From: Microbacterium immunditiarum
GTDB taxonomy: Bacteria > Actinomycetota > Actinomycetes > Actinomycetales > Microbacteriaceae
Assembly (NCBI RefSeq): GCF_013409785.1
Contig: NZ_JACCBV010000001.1
Span: 2,480,001-2,544,000, forward strand
Length of the DNA stretch: 64,000 nucleotides
Reading direction: 5' to 3'
Shown: positions 1 through 9,092 of the stretch, piece by piece
Layout of the letters: every line of letters starts with the position of its first letter
How positions within the stretch are numbered: position 1 is the stretch's first letter
Notes under the pieces: model-generated
What the model saw: the letters and a program-made list of their open reading frames with translations, nothing else
Told to the model about the DNA's origin: nothing
Databases searched by the model: none
Program-made: the position numbers and the translations under genes

Positions 1-1
1 C

Positions 2-412
2 GGCGACCGCATCGGCAACACGCGCATCACGATCTTCGGCGTTGCCCAGCTCGCGCTGGCGACCGCGATCGCGGCGCTGTCCGCGACGCTGCACCTGCAT
101 CCCGTGTTCGTGGTCGTCGGCTGGGCGTTCGCCGGCTCGGGGATGGGGCTCATGTACCCACGGCTGACGGTGCTCACGCTCGCGTACTCGACACCGCGCG
201 ATCAGGGCTTCAACTCGTCGGCGCTGTCGATCTCGGACTCGGTGGGCGCGGCGACGGCGATCGCCGTCATGGGCATCGTCTTCACGACGCTCATCGCGAC
301 GGATGCCGCGTTCCCGGCGGTCTTCATCCTCGCCGCGGGACTGGCTCTGCTCGCGCTCGTGCCGGGGCTTCGGCTGGGGCACGCGCACGAAGCTCGCGCG
401 GAGGCGCAGTAG
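2..412 (+). CDS. MFS transporter, C-terminal part (5' end outside window)
   Basis: The reading frame is open from the first bases of the window and ends at TAG 410-412, so only about the last 136 residues are present. They hold a GDRIGN-type loop near the start followed by at least three hydrophobic helices, including a Gly-rich segment (GWAFAGSGMGLMYP) and a final Ala/Leu-rich helix before a short charged tail. This is typical of the last helices of a drug:H+ antiporter-type major facilitator. It converges on the siderophore uptake operon, so it could export a siderophore, but that is only inferred from position. Substrate is unknown. Confidence 0.75.
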   Translation, partial: GDRIGNTRITIFGVAQLALATAIAALSATLHLHPVFVVVGWAFAGSGMGLMYPRLTVLTLAYSTPRDQGFNSSALSISDSVGAATAIAVMGIVFTTLIATDAAFPAVFILAAGLALLALVPGLRLGHAHEARAEAQ

Positions 413-423
413 GCCGGGGGCTC

Positions 424-503
424 AGGCTTCGTCTCGCTTTGCTCGCTCAGCCTTGAGTCGACGCCCTCCAAGGCGCTGCGCGCCGTGATCCGCGTCGACT
501 CAA
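424..503. repeat. Palindromic REP-like element or bidirectional terminator between convergent genes
   Basis: A 12-bp perfect inverted repeat (TTGAGTCGACGC 453-464 with GCGTCGACTCAA 492-503) encloses an inner GGCGC-TGC-GCGCC stem at 472-484. Just before it lies GGCTTCGTCTCGCTTTGCTCGCTCAGCC in two parts at about 425-452, which resembles a sequence often repeated between genes in Microbacteriaceae (from memory, unverified). It overlaps the stop codon of the leftward siderophore-interacting protein gene and lies after the MFS gene. Confidence 0.5.
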
Positions 504-1408
504 TTCTCGGCCCGGCCGACCCTCCAGTACCCCATGAACGCCACCGCACGGCGATCGACGCCGCGGTCGGTGACGAGGTGCCGGCGGAGGGTCTTGATCG
601 CGCCGGCCTCGCCCGCGAGCCACGCGTAGAGACGTGCGCGCTTGAGCGCCGCGCCGCCCTTCGCCGTGCGGGGCACCTCCCACAGGAGGCCCTCGTCGAT
701 GTCGACCTCTTCGACGTCGGCGCCGTGCCCGGGCGGGGTCAGGGCGGTCGCCGCATCCGTCACGGACACCACGAGGTGGCCGTGTCGATGGGTCCCTCCG
801 CGCGCTCCGACACGATACTCGAAGCCCGGATGCCGCGGCAGGTAGCCGGTGTCGCCCTCTTCGGGCACCTCGAGCACGACGACCCCGCGGGCATCGCGCG
901 GAAGCTGCTCGAGGATCGCGGCGATCGCGGGCGCGGCGGTCTCGTCGCCCGCGAGGAGGATGTCGTCGACGTGCGCCGGAGGCACGAAGTCGACGCCGTA
1001 GCTGACTCCCGTGTGCGCGGTCGTCGGCGCGAAGATGAGTACTTCGTCGCCGACGCGCGCGCTCGCGATCCACTCCGACGCCGGACCGATGACCTCGTGC
1101 GCGACCATGTCGACGTCGACCTCGCTCGCGTGGTTCCGCACGTAGCGCGTCGTGTAGGTGCGGAACGGGGGCCGCAGGTCCTCGGGGAGGGCGCGCCACT
1201 GCGTGTACCAGTCCTCGCCCGTCGGCATCGCGTCGATGCCGACCGTCGCGGTGGGGAAGACGATCTTGATGCGCTGGTCGAAGCCCGGATCGCCGTAGTG
1301 TGCGAGGTCGTCGCCGCCGAACGTGAACCTCCGGAAGCTCGGCGTCACGTCGGCGACCGCCTTCACGGTGGCGCGGAAGAATCGGTGGGCATCACCCGGG
1401 GAGGCCAT
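500..1408 (-). CDS. Siderophore-interacting protein (flavin-dependent ferric-siderophore reductase)
   Basis: A 302-residue protein of the SIP/ViuB family, which reduces cytoplasmic ferric-siderophore with NAD(P)H and FAD to release iron. Visible are the N-terminal FAD-binding part with DQRIKIVFP (around residues 43-51), an RTYTTRYV flavin-contact motif near residue 90, and the C-terminal GYWRVG motif typical of the family. The ATG at 1408 is chosen because AGGAG lies just upstream; the frame stays open further upstream but that would run deep into the ATPase gene. It is the last gene of the operon and overlaps the ATPase stop by 17 bases, so it is likely translationally coupled and iron-regulated with it. 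Confidence 0.9.
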   Translation of the reverse strand: MASPGDAHRFFRATVKAVADVTPSFRRFTFGGDDLAHYGDPGFDQRIKIVFPTATVGIDAMPTGEDWYTQWRALPEDLRPPFRTYTTRYVRNHASEVDVDMVAHEVIGPASEWIASARVGDEVLIFAPTTAHTGVSYGVDFVPPAHVDDILLAGDETAAPAIAAILEQLPRDARGVVVLEVPEEGDTGYLPRHPGFEYRVGARGGTHRHGHLVVSVTDAATALTPPGHGADVEEVDIDEGLLWEVPRTAKGGAALKRARLYAWLAGEAGAIKTLRRHLVTDRGVDRRAVAFMGYWRVGRAEN

Positions 1409-2297
1409 GCGGTGCTCCTGTCGTGACGGGGGTCGGTGCGTTCGCGGGGCCCGCGATGTGCTCGGCGGTCGCCCGCTCGGCGCCCGAAGTCTCGGCGCTG
1501 ACGATGTGGTGGCGCCCGCGGGGGAGGACGATCGGCGCACCCGACACGGGATCGGGCACGACGAGTGCGTCGAGCTCGAAGACATCGCGGATGAGCTCGC
1601 TCGTGACGACCTCGCTCGGCGCGCCGCTCGCGACGACGCGGCCGTCGCGGAGGGCGTACAGGTGGTCCGCGTAGCGGGCGGCCATGTTTATGTCGTGCAG
1701 GACCATGACGATCGTCGTGCCGCGCTCGCGATTGAGGTCGGTGAGCAGATCGAGCACCTCGACCTGGTGGGCGACATCGAGGAACGTCGTCGGCTCGTCG
1801 AGGAGGAGGATGTCGGTCTCCTGCGCGAGGGCCATGGCGATCCACACGCGCTGGCGCTGCCCACCGGAGAGCTCGTCGACGGCGCGGTCGGCGAGGTCCG
1901 ACGTGCCGGTCGCGTCGAGCGATTGCGCCACGACCTCGTAGTCGCGCGCGCTCCAGCGCGCGAGCAGCTTCTGGTGCGGATGCCGGCCGCGGCCGACGAG
2001 GTCGGCGACGGCGATCCCCTCCGGCGCGATCGGGCTCTGCGGCAGGAGGCCGAGCATGCGCGCGACCTCCTTCGTGGGCCGGGAGTGGAGGGCCTTGCCG
2101 TCGAGGACGACCTGTCCGGAGCGAGCCGGGATGAGCCGCGCGAGCGCGCGCAGGAGCGTGGACTTGCCGCATCCGTTGGCGCCCACAATCGCTGTGATGC
2201 GACCCGGCGGGATCTGCAGGTCGAGCCCTTCGATGATGACTCGGTCCCCGTAGCCGAGCGTGAGCGACTCGGCCGAGAGCGAATGCGAGACCGTCAT
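1392..2297 (-). CDS. Iron-siderophore ABC transporter ATP-binding protein (FepC/FecE type)
   Basis: A 301-residue ABC ATPase. Walker A is GANGCGKST at residues 39-47, followed by a Q-loop (LLPQSP), the signature LSGGQRQRV, Walker [13 protein letters not shown] and the H-loop VLHDINMA. The FLDVAHQVE wording after Walker B is characteristic of siderophore and cobalamin importers. The ATG at 2297 overlaps the stop of the upstream permease as ATGA, so translation is coupled. It would power the two FecCD-like permeases. The C-terminal tail after about residue 265 is Ala/Thr-rich and not part of the conserved fold. Confidence 0.93.
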   Translation of the reverse strand: MTVSHSLSAESLTLGYGDRVIIEGLDLQIPPGRITAIVGANGCGKSTLLRALARLIPARSGQVVLDGKALHSRPTKEVARMLGLLPQSPIAPEGIAVADLVGRGRHPHQKLLARWSARDYEVVAQSLDATGTSDLADRAVDELSGGQRQRVWIAMALAQETDILLLDEPTTFLDVAHQVEVLDLLTDLNRERGTTIVMVLHDINMAARYADHLYALRDGRVVASGAPSEVVTSELIRDVFELDALVVPDPVSGAPIVLPRGRHHIVSAETSGAERATAEHIAGPANAPTPVTTGAPHGLPG

Positions 2298-3367
2298 AGC
2301 GAGCCTCCGGAGCGGTTCGTCCTGATGAGGAGGTAGATGAGGTAGGGAGCGCCGACGACGCCGGTGATCACGCCGACGGGGTAGCGAGCGTCGAACGCGA
2401 ACTGGCCGATGAGGTCGGCGACGAGCACGAGCAGCGCGCCGATGAAGCCCGACGGCAGGAGGAGTGCGGAGCCCGAGCCCACGACGCGCGCGGCGATGGG
2501 GCCGGCCATGAAGGCGACGAATGCGATGGGGCCGGTCGCCGCCGTCGCGAACGCGAGCAGCGTGACCGCCGCGAGGATCGCGACGACGCGGGACGGAGTG
2601 ACGCGTACGCCGAGCCCCGCGGCGGAGTCGTCGCCGAGCCGGAGAACGCCGAGGTTGCGACTCTGGCTGAGCAGGGCGGGCACGACCACGATGCACGCGA
2701 TCGCGAGTGGGAGCACGGTCGGCCAGCTCGCGCCGTTGAGACTTCCCGTGATCCAGCGGAGCGCGGCCTGCAGGTCCCACGCCGCGGCCTTCGACAACAG
2801 GTACGTCACAGCGGCGTCGAGCATCGCCGCGACGCCGATGCCGATGAGGATCAGCCGCGTGCCCGCGAAGCCGCCCTTGTTCGACAGCAGGTAGATCGCG
2901 AACGCTGAGACGAGCGCGCCGCCGAGCGCGAGCAGCGACACGGCGGTCTCGCCCTGCGACAGGACGACGATGCCGAAGACCGCCGCGGCCGTCGCACCCG
3001 ACGAGATGCCGATGATGTCGGGGGAGGCGAGCGGGTTGCGCAGCATCGTCTGGAAGGTCACGCCCGCGATGCCGAACGAGAACCCGGCGAGCAGCCCCAG
3101 CGCGGCGCGCGGCAGCCTCAGCTCGCCGACGGTGAACGACGCGCCCGGAATCATGTGGCCCGCCAGCACATCGAGCACTTCGAGCGGCGTGTAGAGCGTG
3201 CGGCCGATCATGAGCGACAGGGCGAACACGACGACGATCGCAGCGCCCAGCCCCGCGGTGATGAGGGCGCTACGGCGCACCCGACGACGGCGGGACGCCG
3301 CGATCGCGGATGCGGCGAATGTCCCGTGGGCGGCAACGGGGGTGTCGAGGCTCGTCGGGGCGGTCAC
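2294..3367 (-). CDS. FecCD-family iron-siderophore ABC transporter permease (second subunit)
   Basis: A 357-residue polytopic membrane protein of the FecCD/BtuC family. After a charged N-terminus (SRRRRVRRS) the first helix starts near residue 30. Conserved features include [19 protein letters not shown], the [15 protein letters not shown] loop, and a late [19 protein letters not shown] segment that contacts the ATPase. GTG at 3367 overlaps the preceding permease stop as GTGA. Two non-identical FecCD permeases in tandem imply a heterodimeric channel. Confidence 0.92.
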   Translation of the reverse strand: MTAPTSLDTPVAAHGTFAASAIAASRRRRVRRSALITAGLGAAIVVVFALSLMIGRTLYTPLEVLDVLAGHMIPGASFTVGELRLPRAALGLLAGFSFGIAGVTFQTMLRNPLASPDIIGISSGATAAAVFGIVVLSQGETAVSLLALGGALVSAFAIYLLSNKGGFAGTRLILIGIGVAAMLDAAVTYLLSKAAAWDLQAALRWITGSLNGASWPTVLPLAIACIVVVPALLSQSRNLGVLRLGDDSAAGLGVRVTPSRVVAILAAVTLLAFATAATGPIAFVAFMAGPIAARVVGSGSALLLPSGFIGALLVLVADLIGQFAFDARYPVGVITGVVGAPYLIYLLIRTNRSGGSL

Positions 3368-4410
3368 AGCTCGCGCACCTTCTGCCGGCGGACGATCCAG
3401 ATGAAGAACGGCGCCCCGATGAGCGCCGTGATGACGCCGACCTCGACCTCGTCCGGGCGCGCGATGAGCCGGCCCACGACGTCGGCCGCGACGAGGAGCG
3501 CCGCTCCCGAGACCGCGGTGAACGGCAGCAGCCAGCGGTGATCGGTGCCGACGAGCAGACGGCAGATGTGAGGCACGATGAGGCCGACGAACCCGATGGG
3601 GCCCGCGATCGCCGTGGCGGCGCCGCACAGGATGACCGCGCCCACGAACGAGATCACGCGCGTGCGGGCGACGTTCTGTCCGAGCCCGGCGGCGAGGTCG
3701 TCGCCGAGCGCCAGCGAGTTCATGCCCCGCGCACATGCGAAGCACACGAGCGCGCCCACGACGAGGAACGGCAGTGCGACGCCGATGCGATCCCACGTCG
3801 CGCCGCCCACGCCTCCGATCTGCCAGAACCGGAAGCGCTCGACGATGTCGATGCGCGGCAGCAGGATCGCGGTCACGAGCGACAGGAACGCCGCCGAGCT
3901 CGCCGCGCCGGCGAGCGCCAACTTGAGGGGGGTCGCGCCGCCGCGGCCGAGCGAGCCGACCGCGTAGACGAACGCCGACGCCCCCGCCGCACCTGCCGTC
4001 GCGAGGGCGATGATCGCGTACGGATCCGAGAGGCCGAAGAACGCGATGCCCGCCACGACGACGAGAGCCGCGCCGCCCGAGATGCCGAGGATCGCGGGAT
4101 CGGCGAGCGGGTTCCGCGTCACCGCCTGCAGCGACGCGCCCGCCAGGGCGAGGGCCGCGCCGACGAGCATCGCGAGCACCGTACGTGGCAGACGCGCCAC
4201 GACCGCCGCCTCAGCGACCCCGCTCGTGTCGCCGCTGAGCCCGGCGAAGATGTCGTCGATCGACACTTCGCGGACGCCGAAGGCGACGGATGCCACGCAC
4301 AGCGCCGAGAGGACCACGACCGCCACCGCGAGCCACGCCAGCCGCACCGCTGCCGGGCGCCGCAGGGATGCGGTGTCCGGCAGCGGGGGGCGAGTCTGCG
4401 TGACGGTCAT
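3364..4410 (-). CDS. FecCD-family iron-siderophore ABC transporter permease (first subunit)
   Basis: A 348-residue polytopic permease. It contains ARLPRTVLAMLVGAALALAGA, the NPLADPAILGISGGAAL loop, LGDDLAAGLGQNVARTR, and GPIGFVGLIVPHICRLLVG, all hallmarks of the FecCD/BtuC family. ATG 4410 starts at MTVTQTRPP, just 19 bases after the binding-protein gene. In-frame sequence further upstream has no protein-like composition and overlaps that gene. It forms the membrane channel with the next gene. Confidence 0.93.
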   Translation of the reverse strand: MTVTQTRPPLPDTASLRRPAAVRLAWLAVAVVVLSALCVASVAFGVREVSIDDIFAGLSGDTSGVAEAAVVARLPRTVLAMLVGAALALAGASLQAVTRNPLADPAILGISGGAALVVVAGIAFFGLSDPYAIIALATAGAAGASAFVYAVGSLGRGGATPLKLALAGAASSAAFLSLVTAILLPRIDIVERFRFWQIGGVGGATWDRIGVALPFLVVGALVCFACARGMNSLALGDDLAAGLGQNVARTRVISFVGAVILCGAATAIAGPIGFVGLIVPHICRLLVGTDHRWLLPFTAVSGAALLVAADVVGRLIARPDEVEVGVITALIGAPFFIWIVRRQKVREL

Positions 4411-4429
4411 GGGCGGCTGGTTGCGAGGA

Positions 4430-5461
4430 TCAGTCCAGCGCGCCGGCGAGGACCGCGAAGTAGTCGTGGATGCCCCAGCCGATCGACAGCGGGGACGGGT
4501 TGGCGGATGCCGCGAGAGGCGTCGACTCCTCGAGGATCGCGATGTGACCGGCGGCGATCGCGGGGATCTGCGACAGGAGCGGGTCGGCCTGGAGCTGCTC
4601 GATGATGCTGCCGCTCGCGTCGCCATAGGTCACGAAGACGTCGACGTCGCCGAAGCGGTCGGCCTGCTCGGCGCTCACGGTCGTGTAGAACTGGTCGGTT
4701 CCGGTCGACTCCTCCTCGACGACGGCGGGGAGCGGGAGGCCGAGGTCGACCAGGAAGCCCGGGCGCGTGTCGAGGCTCGTGTAGAAGCCGATCTGGCTGA
4801 AGTCGGACGGGTCGATGTAGGAGAAGAGCACCTTCGACTCGGCGAGCTCGGGGAAGTCGGCGAGCGCCGCGTCGACCTCGGAGTTCAGCTCCTCGATGAG
4901 CGCGTCACCCTCATCGGCGAGGCCGAGGGCTGTCGAGTTGAGCCGGATCATGTCTTCGTAGGACGTGCCCCACGGCACCTCGGGGTAGGCGACGACCGGT
5001 GCGATCTTCGACAGCGTGTCGTACTCCTCCTGCGTGAGGCCCGAGTACGCGGCGAGGATGACATCGGGTTGCGTGTCGGCGACGGCCTCGAAGTCGATGC
5101 CGTCGGTCTCGTCGAACAGCACGGGGGTCTCGGCGCCGATCTCTTCGAGCGCGTCCTCCACCCACGGGAGCACGCCGTCGCCGTCGTCGTCGCCCCACGT
5201 GACCTCGGCCATGCCCACCGGCACGACGCCGAGCGCGATCGGCACCTCCTGGTTCGACCACGCCACTGTCGCGACACGCTCGGGCTTGGACTCGATCGTC
5301 GTCTCGCCGAAGGCGTGCTCGATCGTGACGGGGAAGGCACCGGCATCCGCCTCGTTCGCTGCGGCGTCACCGCCGTCGGCGGCGCTGGTCGCGCAGCCGG
5401 CGAGGGCGAGGACGGTCAAGGCGGAGAGCGCGATCGCGGTGGCGGAGCGGGAAATGGGCAC
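4430..5461 (-). CDS. Iron-siderophore ABC transporter substrate-binding lipoprotein
   Basis: A 343-residue exported lipoprotein of the FepB/FhuD (TroA-like, cluster 8) family. The signal peptide ends in a lipobox LALAGC with Cys23, followed by an acidic Ala/Asp linker and a mature domain with GETTIESKPERVATVAWSNQE, the usual start of the ferric-siderophore-binding fold. GTG 5461 is preferred over an in-frame TTG at 5467, because GGAGG (5469-5473 on this strand) is 7 bases from the GTG but only 1 from the TTG. First gene of the operon, directly behind an IdeR-like palindrome. Confidence 0.93.
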   Translation of the reverse strand: MPISRSATAIALSALTVLALAGCATSAADGGDAAANEADAGAFPVTIEHAFGETTIESKPERVATVAWSNQEVPIALGVVPVGMAEVTWGDDDGDGVLPWVEDALEEIGAETPVLFDETDGIDFEAVADTQPDVILAAYSGLTQEEYDTLSKIAPVVAYPEVPWGTSYEDMIRLNSTALGLADEGDALIEELNSEVDAALADFPELAESKVLFSYIDPSDFSQIGFYTSLDTRPGFLVDLGLPLPAVVEEESTGTDQFYTTVSAEQADRFGDVDVFVTYGDASGSIIEQLQADPLLSQIPAIAAGHIAILEESTPLAASANPSPLSIGWGIHDYFAVLAGALD

Positions 5462-5480
5462 GGACAAACCTCCGGAAGCG

Positions 5481-5498
5481 AGTAAGGACAGCCTTACT
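5481..5498. promoter_or_regulatory. IdeR/DtxR-like iron box upstream of siderophore uptake operon
   Basis: AGTAAGGACAGCCTTACT is an 18-bp palindrome with perfect 7-bp arms (AGTAAGG/CCTTACT) and a 4-base centre. It lies 20-37 bases upstream of the GTG start of the binding-protein gene and overlaps an AT-rich stretch (TAGGTAAAGT on the minus strand) that could hold the -10. DtxR/IdeR sites in actinobacteria are 19-bp palindromes with TAAGG/CCTTA-type arms, so Fe2+-dependent repression is the likely role. Confidence 0.8.
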
Positions 5499-5540
5499 TT
5501 ACCTACGCGTCCGAGTCGCCGCTAATCGGATTCCCACGAA

Positions 5541-5572
5541 GAGGGAGCCCCGGCCGACGCCGGGGCTCCCTC
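5541..5572. terminator. Hairpin terminator after bioY
   Basis: Perfect 14-bp arms (GAGGGAGCCCCGGC / GCCGGGGCTCCCTC) with a 4-base loop, located just after the bioY stop and before the divergent iron-operon promoter. It has no T-run, as is common in high-GC actinobacteria. Confidence 0.8.
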
Positions 5573-5595
5573 TCGAAGCGACGGATGCGCGTGTA

Positions 5596-6231
5596 CTAGC
5601 GCTTCGTCGCGTCGGCCTTTCGCACGAGCGCCCACGCGGTCGGGATCAGCAGCGCGGCGATGAGCGCCTTGATGATTCCGCCCACGATGAAGGGGAAGAC
5701 GCCCGCCTCGAGCACCTGGAGGAAGGTCAGCTGCGCGCCGCCCACGACGTTGAGGATGTAGGCGAGGTAAGGGACGCCGAACAGGAACGGCACCACGCTC
5801 GCGACGGCGAAGCCGACGAAGGCGAGCCACGGCTTGCGGTCCCACGCGCGCTCGGCGAACCAGCCCGCGACGAAGGCCGCGAGCACGAAGCCGATGATGT
5901 AGCCGAAGCTCGGCTTCGCGAGAGCCGCGATCGTGCCCGTGAAGCCGGCGAACACCGGGAGACCGGCGAGGCCGGCGATCATGTAGGTCATGAGCGCCGC
6001 AGCGCCGCGCCATGCGCCCAGGGCGGCGCCGACGACGATGACGCCGAGCGTCTGGCCCGTGATGGGGACGGGCCATAGCGGGATCTCGACCTGCGCGAGC
6101 AGGGCGACGACGGCGGCGCCCGCGACCACGAGCGACGCGTCGACGGCGAAGGCGCGGGCGCGGTGGGACGGGCGGGCGATCACATCGGCGAGGACGCGGC
6201 GGGGCTGCGACGGGGCGACGGCGACGGTCAT
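5596..6231 (-). CDS. bioY: BioY, biotin-binding S component of an ECF transporter
   Basis: A 211-residue membrane protein with about six helices. It carries the family motifs VEIPLWPVPITGQTLGV, AWRGAAALMTYMIAGLAGLPVFAG, and the PSFGYIIGFVLAAFVAGWFAER core. BioY binds and imports biotin, alone or with energising EcfA/EcfT subunits. No ECF ATPase or T component is adjacent, so it either acts alone or uses subunits encoded elsewhere. ATG 6231 has GAGGAG just upstream. Biotin is needed here by the acyl-CoA carboxylase encoded about 20 kb away, though no link in regulation is visible. Confidence 0.93.
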   Translation of the reverse strand: MTVAVAPSQPRRVLADVIARPSHRARAFAVDASLVVAGAAVVALLAQVEIPLWPVPITGQTLGVIVVGAALGAWRGAAALMTYMIAGLAGLPVFAGFTGTIAALAKPSFGYIIGFVLAAFVAGWFAERAWDRKPWLAFVGFAVASVVPFLFGVPYLAYILNVVGGAQLTFLQVLEAGVFPFIVGGIIKALIAALLIPTAWALVRKADATKR

Positions 6232-6345
6232 GGGGCTCCTCAGTGGACGGGCCGGGTCGGGGGAAGCCCGGCATCGCGACTTATACTAGGGGGCTGGCCA
6301 TCTCGCGCCGCTTGTATCCCATCCCCAACGAAACGGACGATCGCT

Positions 6346-7944
6346 GTGCTCGCCGTGCACGACCTCGAGATCCGCGTGGGCGCCCGCGTGCTCATGTCGG
6401 ACGTGTCGTTCCGCGTATCCGACGGCGACAAGATCGGGCTCGTAGGTCGAAACGGTGCCGGAAAGACGACGCTCACGAAGGTGCTCGCGGGCGATGTGCT
6501 GCCCAGTGCCGGCCGCGTCGACCGCTCCGGTGAGATCGGCTACCTGCCCCAGGATCCCCGGTCTGGCGACCCCGAGATGCTCGCGCGCACGCGCATCCTC
6601 GACGCGCGCGGGCTCGGCACGATCGCCATCGGCATGCGTGAGGCATCCGAGGCCATGGGATCCGGCGATGCGGATGCCGCGGCCCGCGCAATGCGCAAGT
6701 ACGCGTCCCTCACCGAGCGCTTCGAGGCACTGGGCGGCTACGCCGCCGAGGCCGAGGCCGCGTCGATCGCCCACAACCTCGCCCTGCCGGACCGCATCCT
6801 CGATCAGCCGCTGAAGACCCTCTCGGGCGGGCAGCGACGCCGCATCGAGCTCGCGCGCATCCTGTTCTCGGACGCCGGCACGATGATCCTCGACGAGCCG
6901 ACGAACCACCTCGACGCCGACAGCGTCGTGTGGCTGCGGGACTTCCTCAAGAGCTACAAGGGCGGGCTCATCGTCATCTCGCACGATGTCGAACTCGTCG
7001 GCGAGACCGTGAATCGCGTGTTCTACCTCGACGCGAACCGCCAGGTCATCGACATCTACAACATGACGTGGAAGAACTATCTGCGTCAGCGCGCGGCCGA
7101 CGAGGAGCGCCGCAAGAAGGAGCGCGCGAACGCCGAGAAGAAGGCGACCGCGCTCCAGCAGCAGGCCGCGAAGTTCGGCGCGAAGGCGACGAAGGCCGCG
7201 GCGGCGCACCAGATGATGGCGCGCGCCGAGAAGCTGCTCGCGGGACTCGAGGAGGTCCGGCAGGAGGACCGGGTCGCGAAGCTGCGGTTCCCGAAGCCGG
7301 CGGCGTGCGGGCGCACGCCGCTCACGGCATCCGGTCTCTCGAAGTCGTACGGATCGCTCGAGATCTTCACCGACGTCGACCTCGCGATCGACCGCGGCTC
7401 GAAGGTCGTCGTGCTGGGCCTCAACGGTGCCGGCAAGACGACGCTGCTGCGCATCCTCGCCGGGGTGGACGCCGCCGACACGGGTGTGGTCGAAGCCGGG
7501 CACGGCCTGAAGATCGGGTACTACGCGCAGGAGCACGAGAACCTCGACGTCTCGCGTTCGGTGCTCGACAACATGATGTCGGCCGCGCCCGACATCTCGG
7601 CGACCGAGGCGCGCAAGGTGCTCGGTTCGTTCCTGTTCACGGGCGACGACGTGCTCAAGCCCGCGGGCGTTCTGTCGGGCGGCGAGAAGACGCGGCTGTC
7701 GCTCGCGACGCTCGTCGTGTCCAGCGCCAACGTCCTGCTGCTCGACGAGCCGACGAACAACCTCGACCCCGCGTCGCGTGAAGAGATCCTCGGCGCCCTC
7801 GCGCACTACGAAGGAGCAGTCGTGCTCGTCTCGCACGACGAAGGCGCCGTGGAGGCCCTCAACCCCGAACGGGTGCTGATCCTGCCGGACGGCGTCGAGG
7901 ACCTGTGGGGCCGCGACTACGCCGATCTCGTCGCGCTGGCCTGA
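6346..7944 (+). CDS. ABC-F family ATPase (translation factor / ribosome-associated)
   Basis: A 532-residue soluble protein with two ABC domains and no membrane segment. Domain 1 has GRNGAGKTT near residue 36, LSGGQRRRIELARI and LDEPTNHLD; domain 2 has GLNGAGKTTLL near residue 360, LSGGEKTRLSLA and LDEPTNNLDP. Between them is a Lys/Arg/Ala-rich interdomain linker (about residues 245-310) predicted to be a coiled coil that reaches the ribosomal E site. GTG 6346 gives the family N-terminus MLAVHDLEIRVG; the ribosome binding site is weak, and GTG 6355 is an alternative. A TATACT hexamer at 6282-6287 may be its -10. Probably a housekeeping EttA/Uup-like factor, but antibiotic protection cannot be excluded. 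Confidence 0.9.
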   Translation: MLAVHDLEIRVGARVLMSDVSFRVSDGDKIGLVGRNGAGKTTLTKVLAGDVLPSAGRVDRSGEIGYLPQDPRSGDPEMLARTRILDARGLGTIAIGMREASEAMGSGDADAAARAMRKYASLTERFEALGGYAAEAEAASIAHNLALPDRILDQPLKTLSGGQRRRIELARILFSDAGTMILDEPTNHLDADSVVWLRDFLKSYKGGLIVISHDVELVGETVNRVFYLDANRQVIDIYNMTWKNYLRQRAADEERRKKERANAEKKATALQQQAAKFGAKATKAAAAHQMMARAEKLLAGLEEVRQEDRVAKLRFPKPAACGRTPLTASGLSKSYGSLEIFTDVDLAIDRGSKVVVLGLNGAGKTTLLRILAGVDAADTGVVEAGHGLKIGYYAQEHENLDVSRSVLDNMMSAAPDISATEARKVLGSFLFTGDDVLKPAGVLSGGEKTRLSLATLVVSSANVLLLDEPTNNLDPASREEILGALAHYEGAVVLVSHDEGAVEALNPERVLILPDGVEDLWGRDYADLVALA

Positions 7945-7953
7945 CGGCCCGCG

Positions 7954-8883
7954 TCAGCGCCGCGCCGCGTCGAGGATCGCGTCCTCGTCCTCCGCGTCGC
8001 GGTCGCGCCTGCGCTGTCGTCGCCCCTCCGAGGGCGAAGCTGATGCCGCCTCCGGCTCGACCGCGGAACCGCCCGCGTGTCCGGCGGTGGGCGATGCCGC
8101 ATCCGTCGCGATCCCTTCGCTCGCGCCGGCGTCCTCGCGGCGCCGTGTGCGCTCGGTGTGGATGACGTACCCGATGAAGACGAACCCCATGATCGCGAAC
8201 AGGATCCACTGGATCGCGTACGACAGGTGCGGTCCCGGGTCCTCGGAGGGCGCCTCGACGGACTGGGGGCGCAGCGTCGGTGAGGGGGTCTCCGTCGCCA
8301 TGAGGCCGTATGCCGACTGCTCGACATCGCCCGAGATCGCCGGGTCGACGAGTTCCGCGATGAGCGGGAGATGGATGGTCGGGACCTGGCCCTCGTCGGC
8401 CGAGCGGCCCGACGCGGGCAGGGGCTCACTGGCGCGAAGGCGCGCGACGACGGTGACCTCGCCCCCGGGCGGCTCCGGGACTTCGTCCGGCAGACGCTGC
8501 TCGCTGCCCGGCGGGACCCATCCGCGGTTGATCACGAGCACGCGTCCGGACTCGGTGAGCAACGGCACGAGTACCTCGAACGCGGCGGTTCCGCCGTGCG
8601 CGCGATTGCGCACGAGCAGCTGCTCATCGGGGAGGTACTCGCCGACCACCTCGACCGGAAGCCACTCATCGCCGGCGTCGAGCTCACCGCCGGAGGGGAT
8701 CGCCGCGTCGAGCGGCACGGGCTCGGCGTCGTAGTTCCGCTCGACGAGGGCCAGCTGCCCGGCGCGCTCGGCGTTCCGGCTGAACTGCCAGTTCGACAGG
8801 AACGCGCACGTGACGGCGAACACGACCGCGACGAGCACGTAGACGGTCCACCGCACCGCGGGGCGCGCGGTCTTCAGGCTCAT
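7954..8883 (-). CDS. SURF1 family protein (cytochrome oxidase assembly)
   Basis: A 309-residue protein with an N-terminal helix (residues 13-32, ending in FLSNWQFSRNAER) and a second helix near residues 215-237 (ISYAIQW-like SYAIQWILFAIMGFVFIGYV). The extracytoplasmic loop has LVRNRAHGGTAAFEVLVPL and VLVINRGWVPPG. These are diagnostic of SURF1/Shy1, which helps assemble haem-copper oxidase. The tail of about 65 residues is charged and Ala-rich. ATG 8883 overlaps the upstream stop as ATGA; three leftward genes (DUF3099, small protein, SURF1) form one coupled operon. Confidence 0.92.
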   Translation of the reverse strand: MSLKTARPAVRWTVYVLVAVVFAVTCAFLSNWQFSRNAERAGQLALVERNYDAEPVPLDAAIPSGGELDAGDEWLPVEVVGEYLPDEQLLVRNRAHGGTAAFEVLVPLLTESGRVLVINRGWVPPGSEQRLPDEVPEPPGGEVTVVARLRASEPLPASGRSADEGQVPTIHLPLIAELVDPAISGDVEQSAYGLMATETPSPTLRPQSVEAPSEDPGPHLSYAIQWILFAIMGFVFIGYVIHTERTRRREDAGASEGIATDAASPTAGHAGGSAVEPEAASASPSEGRRQRRRDRDAEDEDAILDAARR

Positions 8884-9092
8884 CGCGCCGCCTCCGAAGA
8901 CGCGAGGCGCGACACCTCGACGGGGAAGCTGCGCGCGGCCAGGAAGTCCCGCAGGTGATCGCGGTGCTCGTCGCACGCCACCCACGTCTTGCGGCGATCC
9001 TCGGAGTGGATGCGCGGGTTGCGCCAGTCGATGCGCCACACGGCGGTGGCGCGGCATCCGGCTCTCGAGCACTCGGCGGCAGTCTCGATCAC
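8880..9092 (-). CDS. Small conserved Cys-containing protein upstream of SURF1
   Basis: A 70-residue cytoplasmic protein with CSRAGC near residue 9 and a later Cys-Asp-Glu-His (CDEH), a possible metal-binding set, plus WRNPRIH and WVACDEHRDHLRDFL. It belongs to a short actinobacterial family usually found next to SURF1; database labels such as acetone carboxylase are not supported by its size. GTG 9092 overlaps the DUF3099 stop (GTGA) and its own stop overlaps the SURF1 start (ATGA). That double overlap is strong evidence that it is translated. Function unknown. Confidence 0.8.
   Translation of the reverse strand: MIETAAECSRAGCRATAVWRIDWRNPRIHSEDRRKTWVACDEHRDHLRDFLAARSFPVEVSRLASSEAAR

Noticed and set aside
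5465..5467. TTG start for the siderophore-binding protein
   Set aside because: The ribosome binding site is only one base away; GTG 5461 has proper spacing.
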